Source of the DNA: Datisca glomerata
Taxonomy: Eukaryota > Streptophyta > Magnoliopsida > Cucurbitales > Datiscaceae
DNA length: 64,000 nucleotides
Assembly (NCBI GenBank): GCA_003255025.1
Contig: QANY01004768.1
Location: 248,001-312,000 of the forward strand
Direction of reading: 5' to 3'
Part shown: positions 1 to 11,370 of the stretch, in pieces
How the letters are laid out: every line of letters starts with the position of its first letter
How positions within the stretch are numbered: position 1 is the stretch's first letter
Program-made: the position numbers and the translations under genes
Notes under the pieces: generated by a model
What the model saw: the letters and a program-made list of their open reading frames with translations, nothing else
Told to the model about the DNA's origin: nothing
Database searches by the model: none

Positions 1-12
1 TCTGGTTATCTG

Positions 13-2789
13 TCACGATGACCGCACGTAGTACAATATGGTAGATGCTGCAATCATACTTGGTGTGCAAAAAGGTGACATCCATTCTAAATCCTCTTGT
101 AGCAAGTTTTTCATATTCTTTTCAGAAGGAGATAAAAGTTTGAGAACTTCTTCAGCAGCATCAATCTGTTTCGTCCGCAGGCAGTCATATTGTATTAATT
201 CCCTACAATAGTGATAGCAAACCTTTAATCTATGGAACAAAATTGTAATATTAAGCAAAATAAGATACAACTCAGGACTCCAGTAACTGTAACTGTAAGA
301 TTTAGAGTTTTGCACTTTTTCAAGCCGATTCTTTGAATTGAAAGTGGAATGAGGTAAAAACAACTTCACAATGCAAAAGGACCGTACTTAATCATTGACT
401 CCAGCTTTGTGGGTCTACATTCTTGGAACAGTGCCTCTGGAATAACTGCAGAATTCAAGAGAATATTAGGAAGAGAGATATATGATATCTTTGCCTTGTA
501 ACGAATTAACCATTCAGTTAGGAAATGGGCTCTATAAGCAACAACACACGGTAGCCGAGCAAGCTGCAACTCAACAGCTACTGTACCAGAAGTACACAAT
601 GCAACCGTACTGGCCTGCAAGAATAATAATTCCACTAAAGCTACATTTCACAGGTTTTATCAATCTCAACTAGAAAGAGAGGAGAATGAAGGACTTACAC
701 TGAGTGCATCATATTTTGAATGAAATGATCCTCCCATAACCAATCTAGCAGGCACAGGCCACTTATGAACAAGTCCAGTAATGTAGCTCTCTACATGCTG
801 ATTTGGGGCAACATGGATGACCGTTATTAGCCCAGGAAATGACTTTTTTAATAATTCCATGGTATTTGAGTACAAGGGAAGCATTCTGGTGACCTCCTGT
901 AATCTACTTCCAGGAAGCAATGAGATGACTGTCGCTCCTTCAAGAGAGAAATTTCAGAGCATAAGACAAGAATTTTATATCAATGTGTTGAAAAGGAAAA
1001 AAACACTGAATTTTTTCTCCGTTTGTTTCAAAAATCACCACCGTAAATGATGGGGACAAAAGAATTACTCTAGTGTCATATTATATAGAGTTAAGTTCAG
1101 GATTTGATTCCAGACAGACTTTAAGATGAGAATTTAAACAAGACTCATTTCCCCTCTATTTTCCACCATTATGCAATAGGGTGAATGATACAATAGTTAT
1201 TAGTTTGAGAATGAGAACGGCAAATCAAGTTATCATCAAGGAGAGAGAAAGAGACCAAGTCAGGAGATTGAATAGAATCTACCTGCAGGTATTTCATTTT
1301 TACTCAGGAAATCTTCACAATTTCCTTTTATCTTCCATTCTTTTACTGCGGCATCCTTACCCTGAATACAAAATCCCAACGAATTTCTACTTAATAAACT
1401 GTACACTAAGTGAACCTGAAGGCTTTGATATTACTTGCAGAAAGTATTTTCGCAGAAAAAAAAACGAAGAGATAAGGCAAATCTTCACATTTTCCTTCAA
1501 TTTAAAGAGTCATGCGGACATTTGAAGCCGAGTAGAAGGCCAATCTTACTGAATTCAATAGTAAAATATCCTCCAGAATGGGATGCCCGACAAATGTAGC
1601 TGCCAATCCATGTGATTTGCAAACTTCTTCTTCGTTTGGTAGTATACATAACATGTGATCCACAAATTTAACTAGGCCCTTGAGTCTCTCTTCACCTCCT
1701 TTCCATGCCCAGAATGAGGGTGCTACATAATGGAAGTGTACTGGTTCATCCAACTTCTGCTGACTACATCTAGCTGCAAAATCATTCCCGTTCTTTCTAA
1801 ATCAATCTTACTGTGTGAAGAAGACCCAAATATCGATTTTTAGATCAAAGATGATGAAGCATATTACCACGTAGCTGCTTCAGGAAACGGAAAGAGAAAC
1901 CCTTGGAATCCACCGTTACAATAACATGAGGTTGAAAAATAAGAGCGGCCTCTATTGTGTTCTTCAGCTTTACCTGATATTTCAAGCTCCAATGTGAGGA
2001 AGGAAGTAAAAGAACCAGAGAATGTGCATTGAGAAATCGATTGTTGATTCTTTTGCTTTGTCACTAGAAAGCAACTATGGTCTTATAAGTACAAAACAAA
2101 CAGAAAACTGCACTTTGAAAGGCTAATATTTGTAGTACGACATTATTTTGCTACATACTCACTCTCATCCTATTCAGATATGGAAGCAACTCCCAAATTC
2201 CCATCACCGAAATATCCTCCATTGGAAACAGAGAGTTTAGTCCCTGCTTGCACATCATGGACCTGAAAAGATGAAGCAGAAGATCGCTCAATGAACTTCA
2301 GTTGGGTGATTTCCAGAGAATATAATGATTCAATTCAGATTTTAAAACAAAAGGACGATGACACTACAGCCAATGAAAGAGAAAGTACTGGAGAAACTCA
2401 AATTACAACACCCCCAAAAAATGATAATATCAACCAAAAACATTTCAAAAGAAAACAAAGAAGGTAACTGCAACGCCAAAGCAATCATCATGCCACAAAT
2501 AAAACTAGAAAAATTGTTTTTTCAGAAATCACAACTCTAACAAAGTATATGAGTAAGTAACAGCTCACCCTCCAACACCGGAGAAACGAATAGGGAAAGG
2601 AGAGAGCTTCTTTAAAGATGCCATGAGACGGGAGCCAATGGTATCCCCAGAAACCTCTCCAGCAACTATAAATACTCTAAGTTCCCCATCTTTCACAGCC
2701 ATATCTACTGCAGCCTTACTGCAATTCGAAAAGTACCATCTCGTATGGCTTGAAAAACCCGAAACTCTCCATACTGCTCTGGAAAGCAT
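13..2789 (-). CDS. LPXB: Lipid-A-disaccharide synthase, mitochondrial type (8 exons, 461 aa)
   Basis: Glycosyltransferase family 19 enzyme that joins UDP-2,3-diacylglucosamine and lipid X into the lipid A disaccharide; plant homologues act in mitochondria. Exons, read on the minus strand: 2789-2569, 2262-2163, 1973-1868, 1773-1550, 1361-1283, 937-699, 614-388, 202-13. All introns are GT-AG and the phases close to 1386 nt including TGA. Motifs seen: N-terminal AGEVSGD (residues ~43-49), MEDISVMGIWE in exon 2, HYVAPSFWAWK and GHPILED in exon 4, LLPGSRLQEV (~250) in exon 6, and CTSGTVAVELQL (~330) in exon 7. The first ~30 residues are basic, Ser- and aromatic-rich, as in a mitochondrial presequence. 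The length matches the plant family (about 460 aa). The start is the only ATG ahead of the conserved core. The 3' UTR lies beyond the window edge. Family identity is recognised from motifs; mitochondrial location is inference. Confidence 0.93.
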
Positions 2790-4200
2790 TTCAAATAGAT
2801 CCTAAGCACCACAACACAATAGAATTACACGTCAACGTACTTCAGTTCAGGCTGCTAAAAAATCAAAATTCCACGTAATCACAAGAGAGCGCAACAACAT
2901 TGCAGTTTTATTCAATTTTTACAACTCCCACAGTACCAAGAGTCCTTTCATCCTTTGCATACTATCAGCAAACACTGCATAATGTGAACGTTGAAGAATC
3001 ATTTTTCCACATTCAATTTTGAGAACGACCAAGTTAATGTTCTAATATAAAAACCGGGATAACCAGCTGCAGCTAGTACACATTATACAATTCCGACGAC
3101 GATATAAACAACAAACAAGAATCCAGTACTTCGGGGGAAAAACATGGACTGCGAAAAAATTAGCTTAAGTACACTTAGTCAAAGCAACATTATACTCGTC
3201 AGTGACATAAAAGAAGGGGGGAAATAAGCATCTTATAGTTGATGTGATGCAGTTCAAAAAGAGGAAGATTTAAGAAAATTGGAAAATTGCGAAGGGAGAA
3301 GACTGAAAAGCCGAACCCTGGGAAGAATAGCTACTGATAGAATACTTAGCAACTTGAATGGGCCTGGTGAATGCTTGTAAAAAAACGCGCGAACCGAGCA
3401 GAGAAAAGCTTGTGAGTGCTCTAATGGCTGCTTTTCGGTTTCAGAAACTGCGGACTTATACCACAATATTCAACTCCACCGGCTATTGTTGATGTTTGCA
3501 GCTCTTTTCATCTGCTATTAGACTGCTTGCATGGCAGTTGCCGAAGTGATCAAGCCACGTCTGAAACAGTTGAAAAGACGAACGCCTTACGACATGCCGT
3601 CCCAATATTGTACTATCAATTGTGAATCTTGTCACCAATCGCTTCACATGTACGCATTATTACGAGGAGCTTTACAAGTATTTTAAATATACTAGTAAAA
3701 TTGCACGACGTATTGAATTTTTTTAAAATTATTATTAACGTTAAAATAAGTATATTAATTTTTAAAATATTATAAATTTAAAATAAAATAAAAATAATGA
3801 TATTTTTTTCATACTCACAATTAAATTATTATACATAAAAAAATTGAATAGGTTATATATCACATGGAGATGATATATTTATAATAAATTTATTATAAAT
3901 AGAAGAAAACTTAAATAGACATACATCATTTAGAAATGATAAATTATCTACTAGAGTTTTTAAATTAAAGAACACACGATCCTAACAAATTTACTTCGTA
4001 AAATGATATGAAAAAAAACTAAAAAATAATTAGTTCATAAGAGAGAAATAAAATATGAAAAAAGAAGTTATTACAGATAATGGATATTGAAAATTATTAC
4101 ATTTATTACAAAACTAAAATATCTTAGATCTCTATTAAACAAACAAAAAAATGGTTACAGACAAAGTATAAGTCATTGTTATTGACTGAAATAATGTTTA
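2790..4200. other. Intergenic: LPXB upstream region, no gene seen
   Basis: The first several hundred bases should contain the LPXB promoter and 5' UTR. The stretch from about 3250 to 3640 is less AT-rich and holds a 70-codon minus-strand frame, but I see no domain, signal peptide or splice continuation in it. From 3700 to 4200 the DNA is very AT-rich and featureless. Confidence 0.5.
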
Positions 4201-4204
4201 TGAT

Positions 4205-4962
4205 GTGAGGATCTCTAAAATATTATACACGATCATTCGCGTTTTGGGTGTTTCACCAATCACCAGTGACGCGGCGACATATGTTGAGGAGGTTACTCTG
4301 TGAGGAAGTTCTAATGTCCGATCACCCATAATGAAAGAGGTCGACATCAATTAGTCAGTCCCAATGGAGCTCAAATATTTGCACAAACCTAAGCTCATGT
4401 GAGATAGCAAGGATCGAGCTCAAATAACCCCGAGCACCAGGGTTATCGTTACTCACCGAAAGTAACATCTCAAGTGGCACCTATCTAGAGGCCCGAGCAC
4501 CCCCACAAGTCTAATTGTCATTGTATAGGGTCAGATCAGCCTCTGATATGTCACCTTGAAAGCACAGTCGACATATAATGCCCGTCACTTTATGTCAAAG
4601 GTCACCATCTCTCCGTCCAATCAAAGACAGTCAAGACATATATCACAGCACGCCCCTAAGGCTTCTTCGACCAGATGACTGAGGTATAAAGACACTCACT
4701 TACTAACAAAAGAGGGATGACATTTCTTCCTCAGGAAAACTATGTCAAAATTACTTCAGGATGCTGACTTAGGCATCAGAAACCCTTAGGCAAGGCAACC
4801 ACCCCTAGTTCCCTCACTCTTTTGAGTTTTTTATTTGTGTTTTGCAGACATTGAAGTCGTGAGGAGCTCCAGCTAGAGGGGAGATTGCACGCAACATCAC
4901 TATTGAAGTTTTCGACATAAACAGTTGCAACATCATTGTTGAAGTTTTCGACATGAACAATT
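4205..4962 (+). mobile_element. LTR-like fragment of a Ty3/gypsy-type retrotransposon
   Basis: A moderately GC-rich island in AT-rich DNA with the layout of a plant gypsy LTR: upstream region, TATA box (TATAAA at 4685-4690), then the phrase CTGACTTAGGCATC near 4764, which recurs in the R/U5 part of many plant gypsy LTRs, and a T-rich stretch before a CAG at about 4848. The 3' end carries a 35-40 bp tandem duplication around GAAGTTTTCGACAT (4880-4962). There is no internal coding region and no second LTR, so it is a solo LTR or truncated remnant. Exact ends and a target duplication could not be fixed. It most closely resembles Tat/Athila-type LTRs, by pattern only. Confidence 0.5.
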
Positions 4963-5225
4963 CACATTCTTAATAACATAATAATATAAAATATGAAATT
5001 TTATAAAGTGTTAGTAAAAGAATAATTAGTCAATACAATTATAATGGATTAAATACAAAAAATAAACTTAATCTTATATTATATTTAGTGGGGCTTAAAG
5101 AGTAGAAGGGGAAATCAAAAGTTTCTCCCCCTTAAACCCATTTTAATATTGTAGATAGATATTTTAAAATACTCTATAATTTTTTGTATAGCTTTTCTAA
5201 GAAAAAAGTTAAAAACAAATTTTAA

Positions 5226-5372
5226 GAGTAATATCATAGGACCCCCTTCACCCTAAAATTAGCTTACCCCTCCAAATTAATTTTCCTTCCTAATTGGTTC
5301 TCTAACTTTCTCCATCCATCAATTTACCCTCATGGCCGTTGAATGAATGTTAAAATAATCACACGCACAGCA
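5226..5372 (+). repeat. Left terminal inverted repeat
   Basis: Pairs with the reverse complement of 7358-7504. The best-matching blocks are CCTAAAATTA, ATTTTCCTTCCTA, and the stretch from CATCCATCAATTTA through the CCGTT near 5341. I judge identity at roughly three quarters by eye, which suggests an old insertion. Confidence 0.75.
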
Positions 5373-5559
5373 CCTGCCTATTTTTTCTCTAATTTTATTC
5401 ATTTCTTCAACCTTATAAGCTACTCATCTTCCATATTTTTTTAATCCACAAATCAGTCACAAATTACATTTCCCTCTTCGCTTATCCATCAAATTTTTAA
5501 CAAATTCTCCTCTAGTTTCAGCAACGGTTCAATTTTAGAAGAGCAACGATTCGGGTTAA

Positions 5560-7345
5560 GAAAAACAACATTTATTCATGCTAGAGAAAAATAAATATGA
5601 TTGATAAAAAATATCAACTGTTCGGGTTCAGAAAAAATAGTAACATTTATTCATGCTGGAGAGAAGTAAATATGAATTGATAAAAATAGTAACAGTTGGG
5701 TTTTAGAAAAAATAAAAACGGTTCAGATTTAGAAAAAAATAGCAACGGTTTGGATTTAGAAAAAATATCAGCGGTTGCAGTTTAGAAAAAATAGCAGCAG
5801 TTCGGGTTTAGAAAAAATAGTAACATTTATTCATGCTAGAGAAAAATAAATATGATTGATAAAAAATAGCAACGATTTGGGGTTAAAAAAATAGCAATGG
5901 TTTGAGTTTAGAAAAAATAGCAATGGTTCGGGTTTAGAAAAAATAGTAACAGTTCGGGTTTAGAAAAAAATCGTAACATTTATTCATGGATGAGAAAAAT
6001 AAATATGACTGATAAAAATAGCAACGATTTGAATTTAAAAAAATAGCAATGGGTTGGGTTTAGAAAAAATAGCAACATTTATTCATGCTAGAGAAAAATA
6101 AATATGATTGACAAAAAATAATAACGATTTGGGTTTAGAAAAAATAGTAACGGTTTAGGTTTAGAAAAAATAGCAACATTTATTCATGAAGGCGAAAAAT
6201 AAATATGGATTGATAAAAAATAGTAACAGTTCAGATCTAGAAAAAACAGCAATGATTGAAGTTTAGAAAAAATAGCAACGACTTGGGTTTAGAAAAAAAA
6301 TAGCAATATTTATTCATGTTAGAGAAAAATAAATATGATTGATAAAATATAGCAACGGATTGGGTTTAGAAAAATAACAATGGTTCGGGTTTGACAAAAA
6401 TAATAACGGTTCGGGTTTAGAAAAATAACAACATTTATTCATGAAGGAGAAAAATAAATATGATTGATAAAAAACAGCAACGGTCGGATTTAGTAAAAAT
6501 AGCAATAGTTGGAGTTTAGAAAAAAAAAGTAACGGCTAGGATTTAGAAAAAATAACAACATTTATTCATGCTGGAGACAAATAAATATGATTGATAAAAA
6601 GTAACAATGATTTGTGTTTAGAAAAAATAACAACGGCTCAGGTTTAGACAAAATAGTAACTGTTCGAGTTTAGAAAATATAGCAACATTTATTCATGAAG
6701 GAGAAAAATAAATATGATTGATAAGAAATTACAACGGTTCGGATTTATGAAAAATAGCAACGGTTGGGATATAGAAAAAATAGCAACGGTTGGAGATTAG
6801 GAAAAATAGCAACATTTATTCATGCTGAAAAAAATAAATATGATTGATAAAAATAGTAACAGTTCGGGTTTAGAAAAAATAGCAACATTTATTTATGAAG
6901 GAGAAAAATAAATATGATTAATTAAAAATAGTAAAGTTTGGGATTTATAAAAAATTGCAACGGTTGAGGTTTAGGAAAAATAGCAACGGTTTGGGTTTAG
7001 AAAAAATAGCAACATTTATTCATGCCGGAGAAAAATAAATATGATTGATAAAAAAAATAGCAACAGATTGGGTTTAGAAAAATAGCAATGGTTCGGGTTT
7101 TAAAAAAATAGCAATGGTTTGGGTTTAGAAAAAAGAGCAACATTTATTCATAAAATAGAAAAATAAATATGATTGATAAAAAATAGCAACGGTTCAGATT
7201 TAGAAAAATTAGCAACGGTTGGAGTTTAGAAAAAATAGCAACGGTTAGGATTTAGAAAAAATAATAACATTTATTCATGCTGAAGAAAAATAAATATGAT
7301 TGATAACAAAATTGCAACGATTTGGGTTTAGAAAAAATAACAACG
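5560..7345. repeat. Compound minisatellite, two alternating modules
   Basis: Module A (~45-50 bp) starts AACATTTATTCATG and continues AAATAAATATGATTGATAAA; I count 15 copies, near 5569, 5646, 5821, 5975, 6074, 6175, 6305, 6430, 6556, 6685, 6812, 6883, 7008, 7137 and 7265. Module B is ~26 bp (CAACGGTTYGGGTTTAGAAA plus AAATAG), present once to four times between A modules. From 6175 onward the A modules mostly alternate between CATGAAGGAG and CATGCTGGAG variants, giving a higher-order period of about 250 bp. Several short frames crossing it are repeat artefacts. Confidence 0.9.
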
Positions 7346-7357
7346 GTTAGACATGTG

Positions 7358-7504
7358 TCGTGCATGTGACAATTTAACTGTCATTTAACGGTCATGAGAT
7401 AAATTGATGGATGAAGAAAGTTGGAGAACTAAGTAGGAAAGAAAATTAGTTTAAGAGGATAAATTAATTTTAGGACAAAGTACATGAGGTCTTATTATAT
7501 TAAC
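7358..7504 (-). repeat. Right terminal inverted repeat
   Basis: Reverse complement of the left terminal repeat. On the plus strand it contains GATAAATTGATGGATGAAG and ends ATTATATTAAC at 7504. It follows directly on the last minisatellite units. Confidence 0.75.
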
Positions 7505-7684
7505 TTTAAATTTTAATATAACATTTTCAATATATAAAAATGACATTACTCTCGTGTTTCATGTTACAATTTTATTGTTATTATTGTGGTAATGTTTTGA
7601 GTTCCGTTGTTCATGTAACAAACACAATAATGTTTTTATCTTATCACATTACCATGATAATGTTCTCGCATTACCTTCAAACCT

Positions 7685-8011
7685 TCAAACAACCAACCTC
7701 ACAAGAAAATTCAGTAGGTAACTTATTCTCCTTACTGCAAAAGTCCTCTTTACAGAATTTCCTCTTTGATGATCAAGTTCATATTGTGTTTCACAGTTTA
7801 ATCTTACATAATAAGTATTGTATTTGAGAGGTATTTTATCTATTTGTGCTGACACTTGTGCACGGGTGAAATTTGCGTGAAAAGGAGTTTTGCTTAGGCA
7901 TACATCTCTCATTCTAGTTTTCATTTTCTGTGTAATTCTTTCAACAATAACTTCTGACACATCATAGCAAATTGCTAACAACAACGTCAAGAAAATGAGG
8001 AGAACCCATTT
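7685..8011 (-). pseudogene. Possible small secreted-protein gene, probably broken
   Basis: A minus-strand frame of about 100 codons begins with a strongly hydrophobic run (VLLIFLTLLLAICYD) like a signal peptide, followed by a basic segment with two Cys and one NFT glycosylation-type site. The frame has no ATG of its own. An ATG lies just upstream in another frame (near 8010), so a one-base frameshift would separate the start from the hydrophobic run. An AT-rich TATA-like stretch (near 8075) lies about 65 bp upstream. No family is recognised. It may equally be a chance frame. Confidence 0.2.
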
Positions 8012-8342
8012 CTAAATTGAGATTAGAAAGAGAGACGTATGAACAGAGACATGATGATAAGATGATGGAGGGTGTATTTATTATCCACGGAGACTTTCAC
8101 CTCCATTTCTGTTGGGATGGGAAAGCTTTTGGCATCTCATACCATCTCTTTCACAGGCAGTTGCAACCACATCTTTTTATACTTCACATTAACTCTCTCT
8201 CTCTGGTCGTTCCCTCTTTCGGTGGTACTAATTAGTTGTGAACTTAAGAACATTGTCTCTTGGTTCACTTCTTTTTCTTTGCTACTTACCATAGCCTTAG
8301 GCGTTTTTTAGGAAAAAATCATTACTTGAAAAAATGAATAAA

Positions 8343-8467
8343 TATAATAAATTAAGATGATGTAGTTGGTTAAACACTCACACTCATACTTTATAGAGTC
8401 GTGAGTTTGAATCATATTCTCTCATTTCATTTAAAATCTGTAATGTAACTTTGATAAAAAAAATTGG
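8343..8467 (+). mobile_element. tRNA-derived SINE
   Basis: Contains a box A-like TGTAGTTGGTTAAACAC (8361-8377) and a box B-like GTGAGTTTGAATC (8401-8413), the internal RNA polymerase III promoter arrangement of plant SINEs, and ends in an A-rich tail. It is flanked by a perfect 9-bp direct repeat, ATGAATAAA (8334-8342 and 8468-8476), the expected target duplication. It cannot fold as a functional tRNA because the body is degenerate. Confidence 0.65.
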
Positions 8468-8986
8468 ATGAATAAACTAAATTTTTAAATTCAGGAATTT
8501 ATGTTCTTTTTTAATAGAAAATTATTTGTCAGTCATTTCTTATTAAAAATTTATTTGGATTGAACAAGTAATTTTTACATTATTTATTTTTATTTATTCA
8601 GATTTATAAAAACTATTTAATTTGAACAAATAGTTTTTATCCCCACATTTTAGGAGCTTAGACTTATTTTACATGAAGAGGTAAAAAATTTGTTGGGTCA
8701 TTTTTCTTAAATGCATTTTCAGAATGTGCTTTTAAACAAAAAACCCTAGCCTGAGATCATATAAAACAATGGTAAACTGTACGATATCAATGTCAGAAAC
8801 TAGATTAACTACTGGTACTTGACCCGTAAGCACATCTTTTTGACTTTTCTTGCTATTTCTTTCCTTTCACACATATAAACCAGATATTTTTCTCTACAAC
8901 AAATCTAATTAAGGTTTCTCAACTACTTCTCTACTCTACCCCCAAAATCCAGAGTTCAAATCTTGAATTAACTTTCCCCAACCGAA

Positions 8987-8994
8987 TATATTTA
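8987..8994 (+). promoter_or_regulatory. TATA box of the GDSL lipase gene
   Basis: TATATTTA about 90 bp upstream of the ATG at 9084, leaving room for a short 5' UTR. Assigned by sequence and spacing only. Confidence 0.5.
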
Positions 8995-9083
8995 AACATG
9001 CCAAACCCATCTCCACCATTTGTCCACACACTTCATACCTTGTCTCTGATCAGCAAAACAGAGGAGAGAACCAGACCAAAACA

Positions 9084-10949
9084 ATGCCAAACATGCACAT
9101 TTTCTTGCTTCTTTCAGCCCATTTTCTCACCTTAATTCCCAGAACTGAAGCAAAAGTTCCAGCTATTATTGTGTTTGGGGACTCATCTGTGGATGCTGGT
9201 AACAATAACTTTATACCAACAGTTGCTAGAAGCAATTTTCAGCCATATGGGCGTGATTTTGCTGGTGGGAAAGCAACTGGGAGATTCTCCAATGGCAGAA
9301 TTCCAACAGATTTTATCTCTGAGATTTTTGGGATAAAGCCAACTATTCCAGCTTACTTAGACCCATCTTATAATATCTCTGATTTTGCCACTGGTGTCAC
9401 TTTTGCTTCTGCTGGTACTGGTTATGACAATGCCACTTCTAGTGTGTTGGTATGTGATCACACCTATAAATTACTCATTTTTATGTACCTATTTTCTTGC
9501 TTAATTGATAAGCTCATTTATTATAAATCTTTGCACCATAGGAAAAGCTGTCTGTTGCTACTTTACTAGGCTCTCGCGAATCGCGACGGTGCCTGTTGGA
9601 ATGTTGTAAAACCTTTAGTACTTCTATGTTTAACACTTAAATTTTAAGGAGTAAAAAGAGTTGGACAACTTAATATGAGAGTTTGATTAAACATTTGTTC
9701 TTGTGTCACACTCAGTCCAGTTGTTCCTGTCGCATAACCAGTGGTCGTGTGTTATAATAATGATAATAATATATCTTTGTACTTCTAAATTTTTTAAAAT
9801 GCTTAAGTGACGATTCACTTGGTCTAATATTTAATTACTGTGTACATTTTCTAAAAGAAGGCCAGCTAATTTTTTTATTGCTTCTAATTGCAGTCTGTGA
9901 TACCATTATGGAAGGAGTTGGAGTACTACAAAGTTTACCAGAAGAAACTGAGAGCATACCTTGGAGAAAATGGAGCTAACCAAATAATAAGTGAAGCTCT
10001 ATACATGATGAGCTTAGGAACCAATGATTTCCTGGAAAACTACTACACATATCCAGGAAGATCATCCCAGTTTACAATCCAAGGATACCAGAATTTCCTC
10101 GTCGGAATAGCCGAGAATTTCATCAAGGACCTCCATGGTATTGGAGCTCGGAAAATCTCCTTAGGAGGAGTGCCTCCAATGGGGTGCTTGCCATTGGAGA
10201 GAACTGCTAATTTTATGGAACGTAATGAGTGCATTGAGAGCTACAATAATGTGGCTTTGGAGTTCAATGGGAAGCTTAAGAATTTGACTCTTAAGCTTAA
10301 TAAGGAGCTTCCAGGTCTTAAATTGGTGTTTTCAAACCCTTATTACATTCTCATGCATATGATCAGAGTACCCTCTTTCTATGGTAAGCCCTAAATTCAC
10401 ATCATTCCATTTTTTTTCAGTTAATCTGTCCAGAGAAAAATGCATTAGTCCCTCCAGTTTATTCTGATTCTTAATTCAGTCTATGTTACTTTTTCTAATC
10501 AAGTCTTCGAATATTTTAAAATATTATTGCAATCATATCGTTATGTTAGACTTGGATTTTGAAATTTCTTATGTCATTGATGATCTAACAACAGAAATAC
10601 AGATGAGTGTTAGTTAAAACGTCAAGTTATCAACAAAATAAGTCGTTTCAAGATTTGAGGCTCAAGAAATGAAGAAAATAATCTTTAGATTGTGAAATTT
10701 TCATGTGTATTGAGCTAATGAAGAAAGCTGATTGATACTGGGTCGATGATGACAGGGTTTGAGGTAGCGACAGTGGCATGTTGTGCGACAGGGATGTTCG
10801 AGATGGGATATGCATGCAATCGAAATAGTTTGTTCACATGCACTGATGCTTCCAAGTTTATATTTTGGGATTCCTTCCATCCTACTCAGAAAACCAACCA
10901 AATTGTTGCCCATTACATGGTCAACAATGTTTTGTCTCTATTTCTTTGA
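9084..10949 (+). CDS. Secreted GDSL esterase/lipase (3 exons, 349 aa)
   Basis: SGNH/GDSL serine hydrolase acting on ester substrates outside the cell; the natural substrate is unknown for most plant members. Exons 9084-9449, 9894-10383 and 10756-10949, GT-AG introns, 1050 nt in phase. A signal peptide (residues 1-23, hydrophobic FLLLSAHFLTLI) precedes the block I motif FGDSSVDAGNNN with nucleophile Ser34. Block III is SLGTNDF with Asn166. The SLGGVPPMGCLP segment is the usual block after mid-protein, and block V WDSFHPT supplies Asp324 and His327. The CCATGMFEMGYAC segment in exon 3 is typical of the plant family. All catalytic residues are present and the length is typical. It lies next to LPXB, as do At2g04570 and At2g04560 in Arabidopsis, which supports orthology to At2g04570. 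Small frames overlapping it on either strand are shadows. Confidence 0.95.
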
Positions 10950-11370
10950 TTCCCATGTCTGTAATATTTTGCCTCCTAGCCTATATATGTAGCTCCCCTA
11001 GTTATATACATTTCTCATGTTTACTTGATTATATAGTGTTGGCTTCATATATTAGTGAGATATAATATACTCTATGGTCTATACAATAGTGATTATACAT
11101 TTTTCATAAATTTCTTAATTTCATGTCGTTGTCACGTAAGCAAAGTTTGTCCAGAGTAAGGTTTGTGGACCCTACTATCACCCAAATGTACATTTATTTA
11201 ACTTTTTAGATGTAAGATCTAAGGTTTTTAAATTTTTTTAAAAGTTTAAAGTTATTTTACAGAATAAACAAGTTTTTGGGGACTGGTTTAAGAAATAACA
11301 GGTTTTTAATAGTATTAGGTAAATAATAAGTTTCATAATCTGTCAATAAATTTAGACTAAAATGACTAAT

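Larger units (their letters stand above)
5226..7504. mobile_element. Non-autonomous TIR element with a minisatellite interior (~2.28 kb)
   Basis: The two ends are long imperfect inverted repeats of about 150 bp (5226-5372 and 7358-7504), bounding an interior that is almost entirely a tandem array. No transposase frame is present. Long TIRs with filler DNA are typical of Mutator-like elements. The only direct repeat at the borders that I can see is TTTAA (5221-5225 and 7505-7509), which is low-complexity and shorter than a usual 9-bp MULE duplication, so the superfamily call is tentative. Confidence 0.7.

Noticed and set aside
366..920. Plus-strand frames at 482-673 and 817-1050
   Set aside because: They are antisense to LPXB exons 6 and 7, whose splice sites and motifs are clear.
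6314..6505. 63-codon minus-strand frame inside the minisatellite
   Set aside because: Its protein is itself a repeat (PLLFLSNPN-like) that follows the tandem units; no gene signals.
8343..8467. Functional tRNA gene
   Set aside because: Box A and B-like motifs are present but the body does not fold as a tRNA and the segment has a tail and target duplication.
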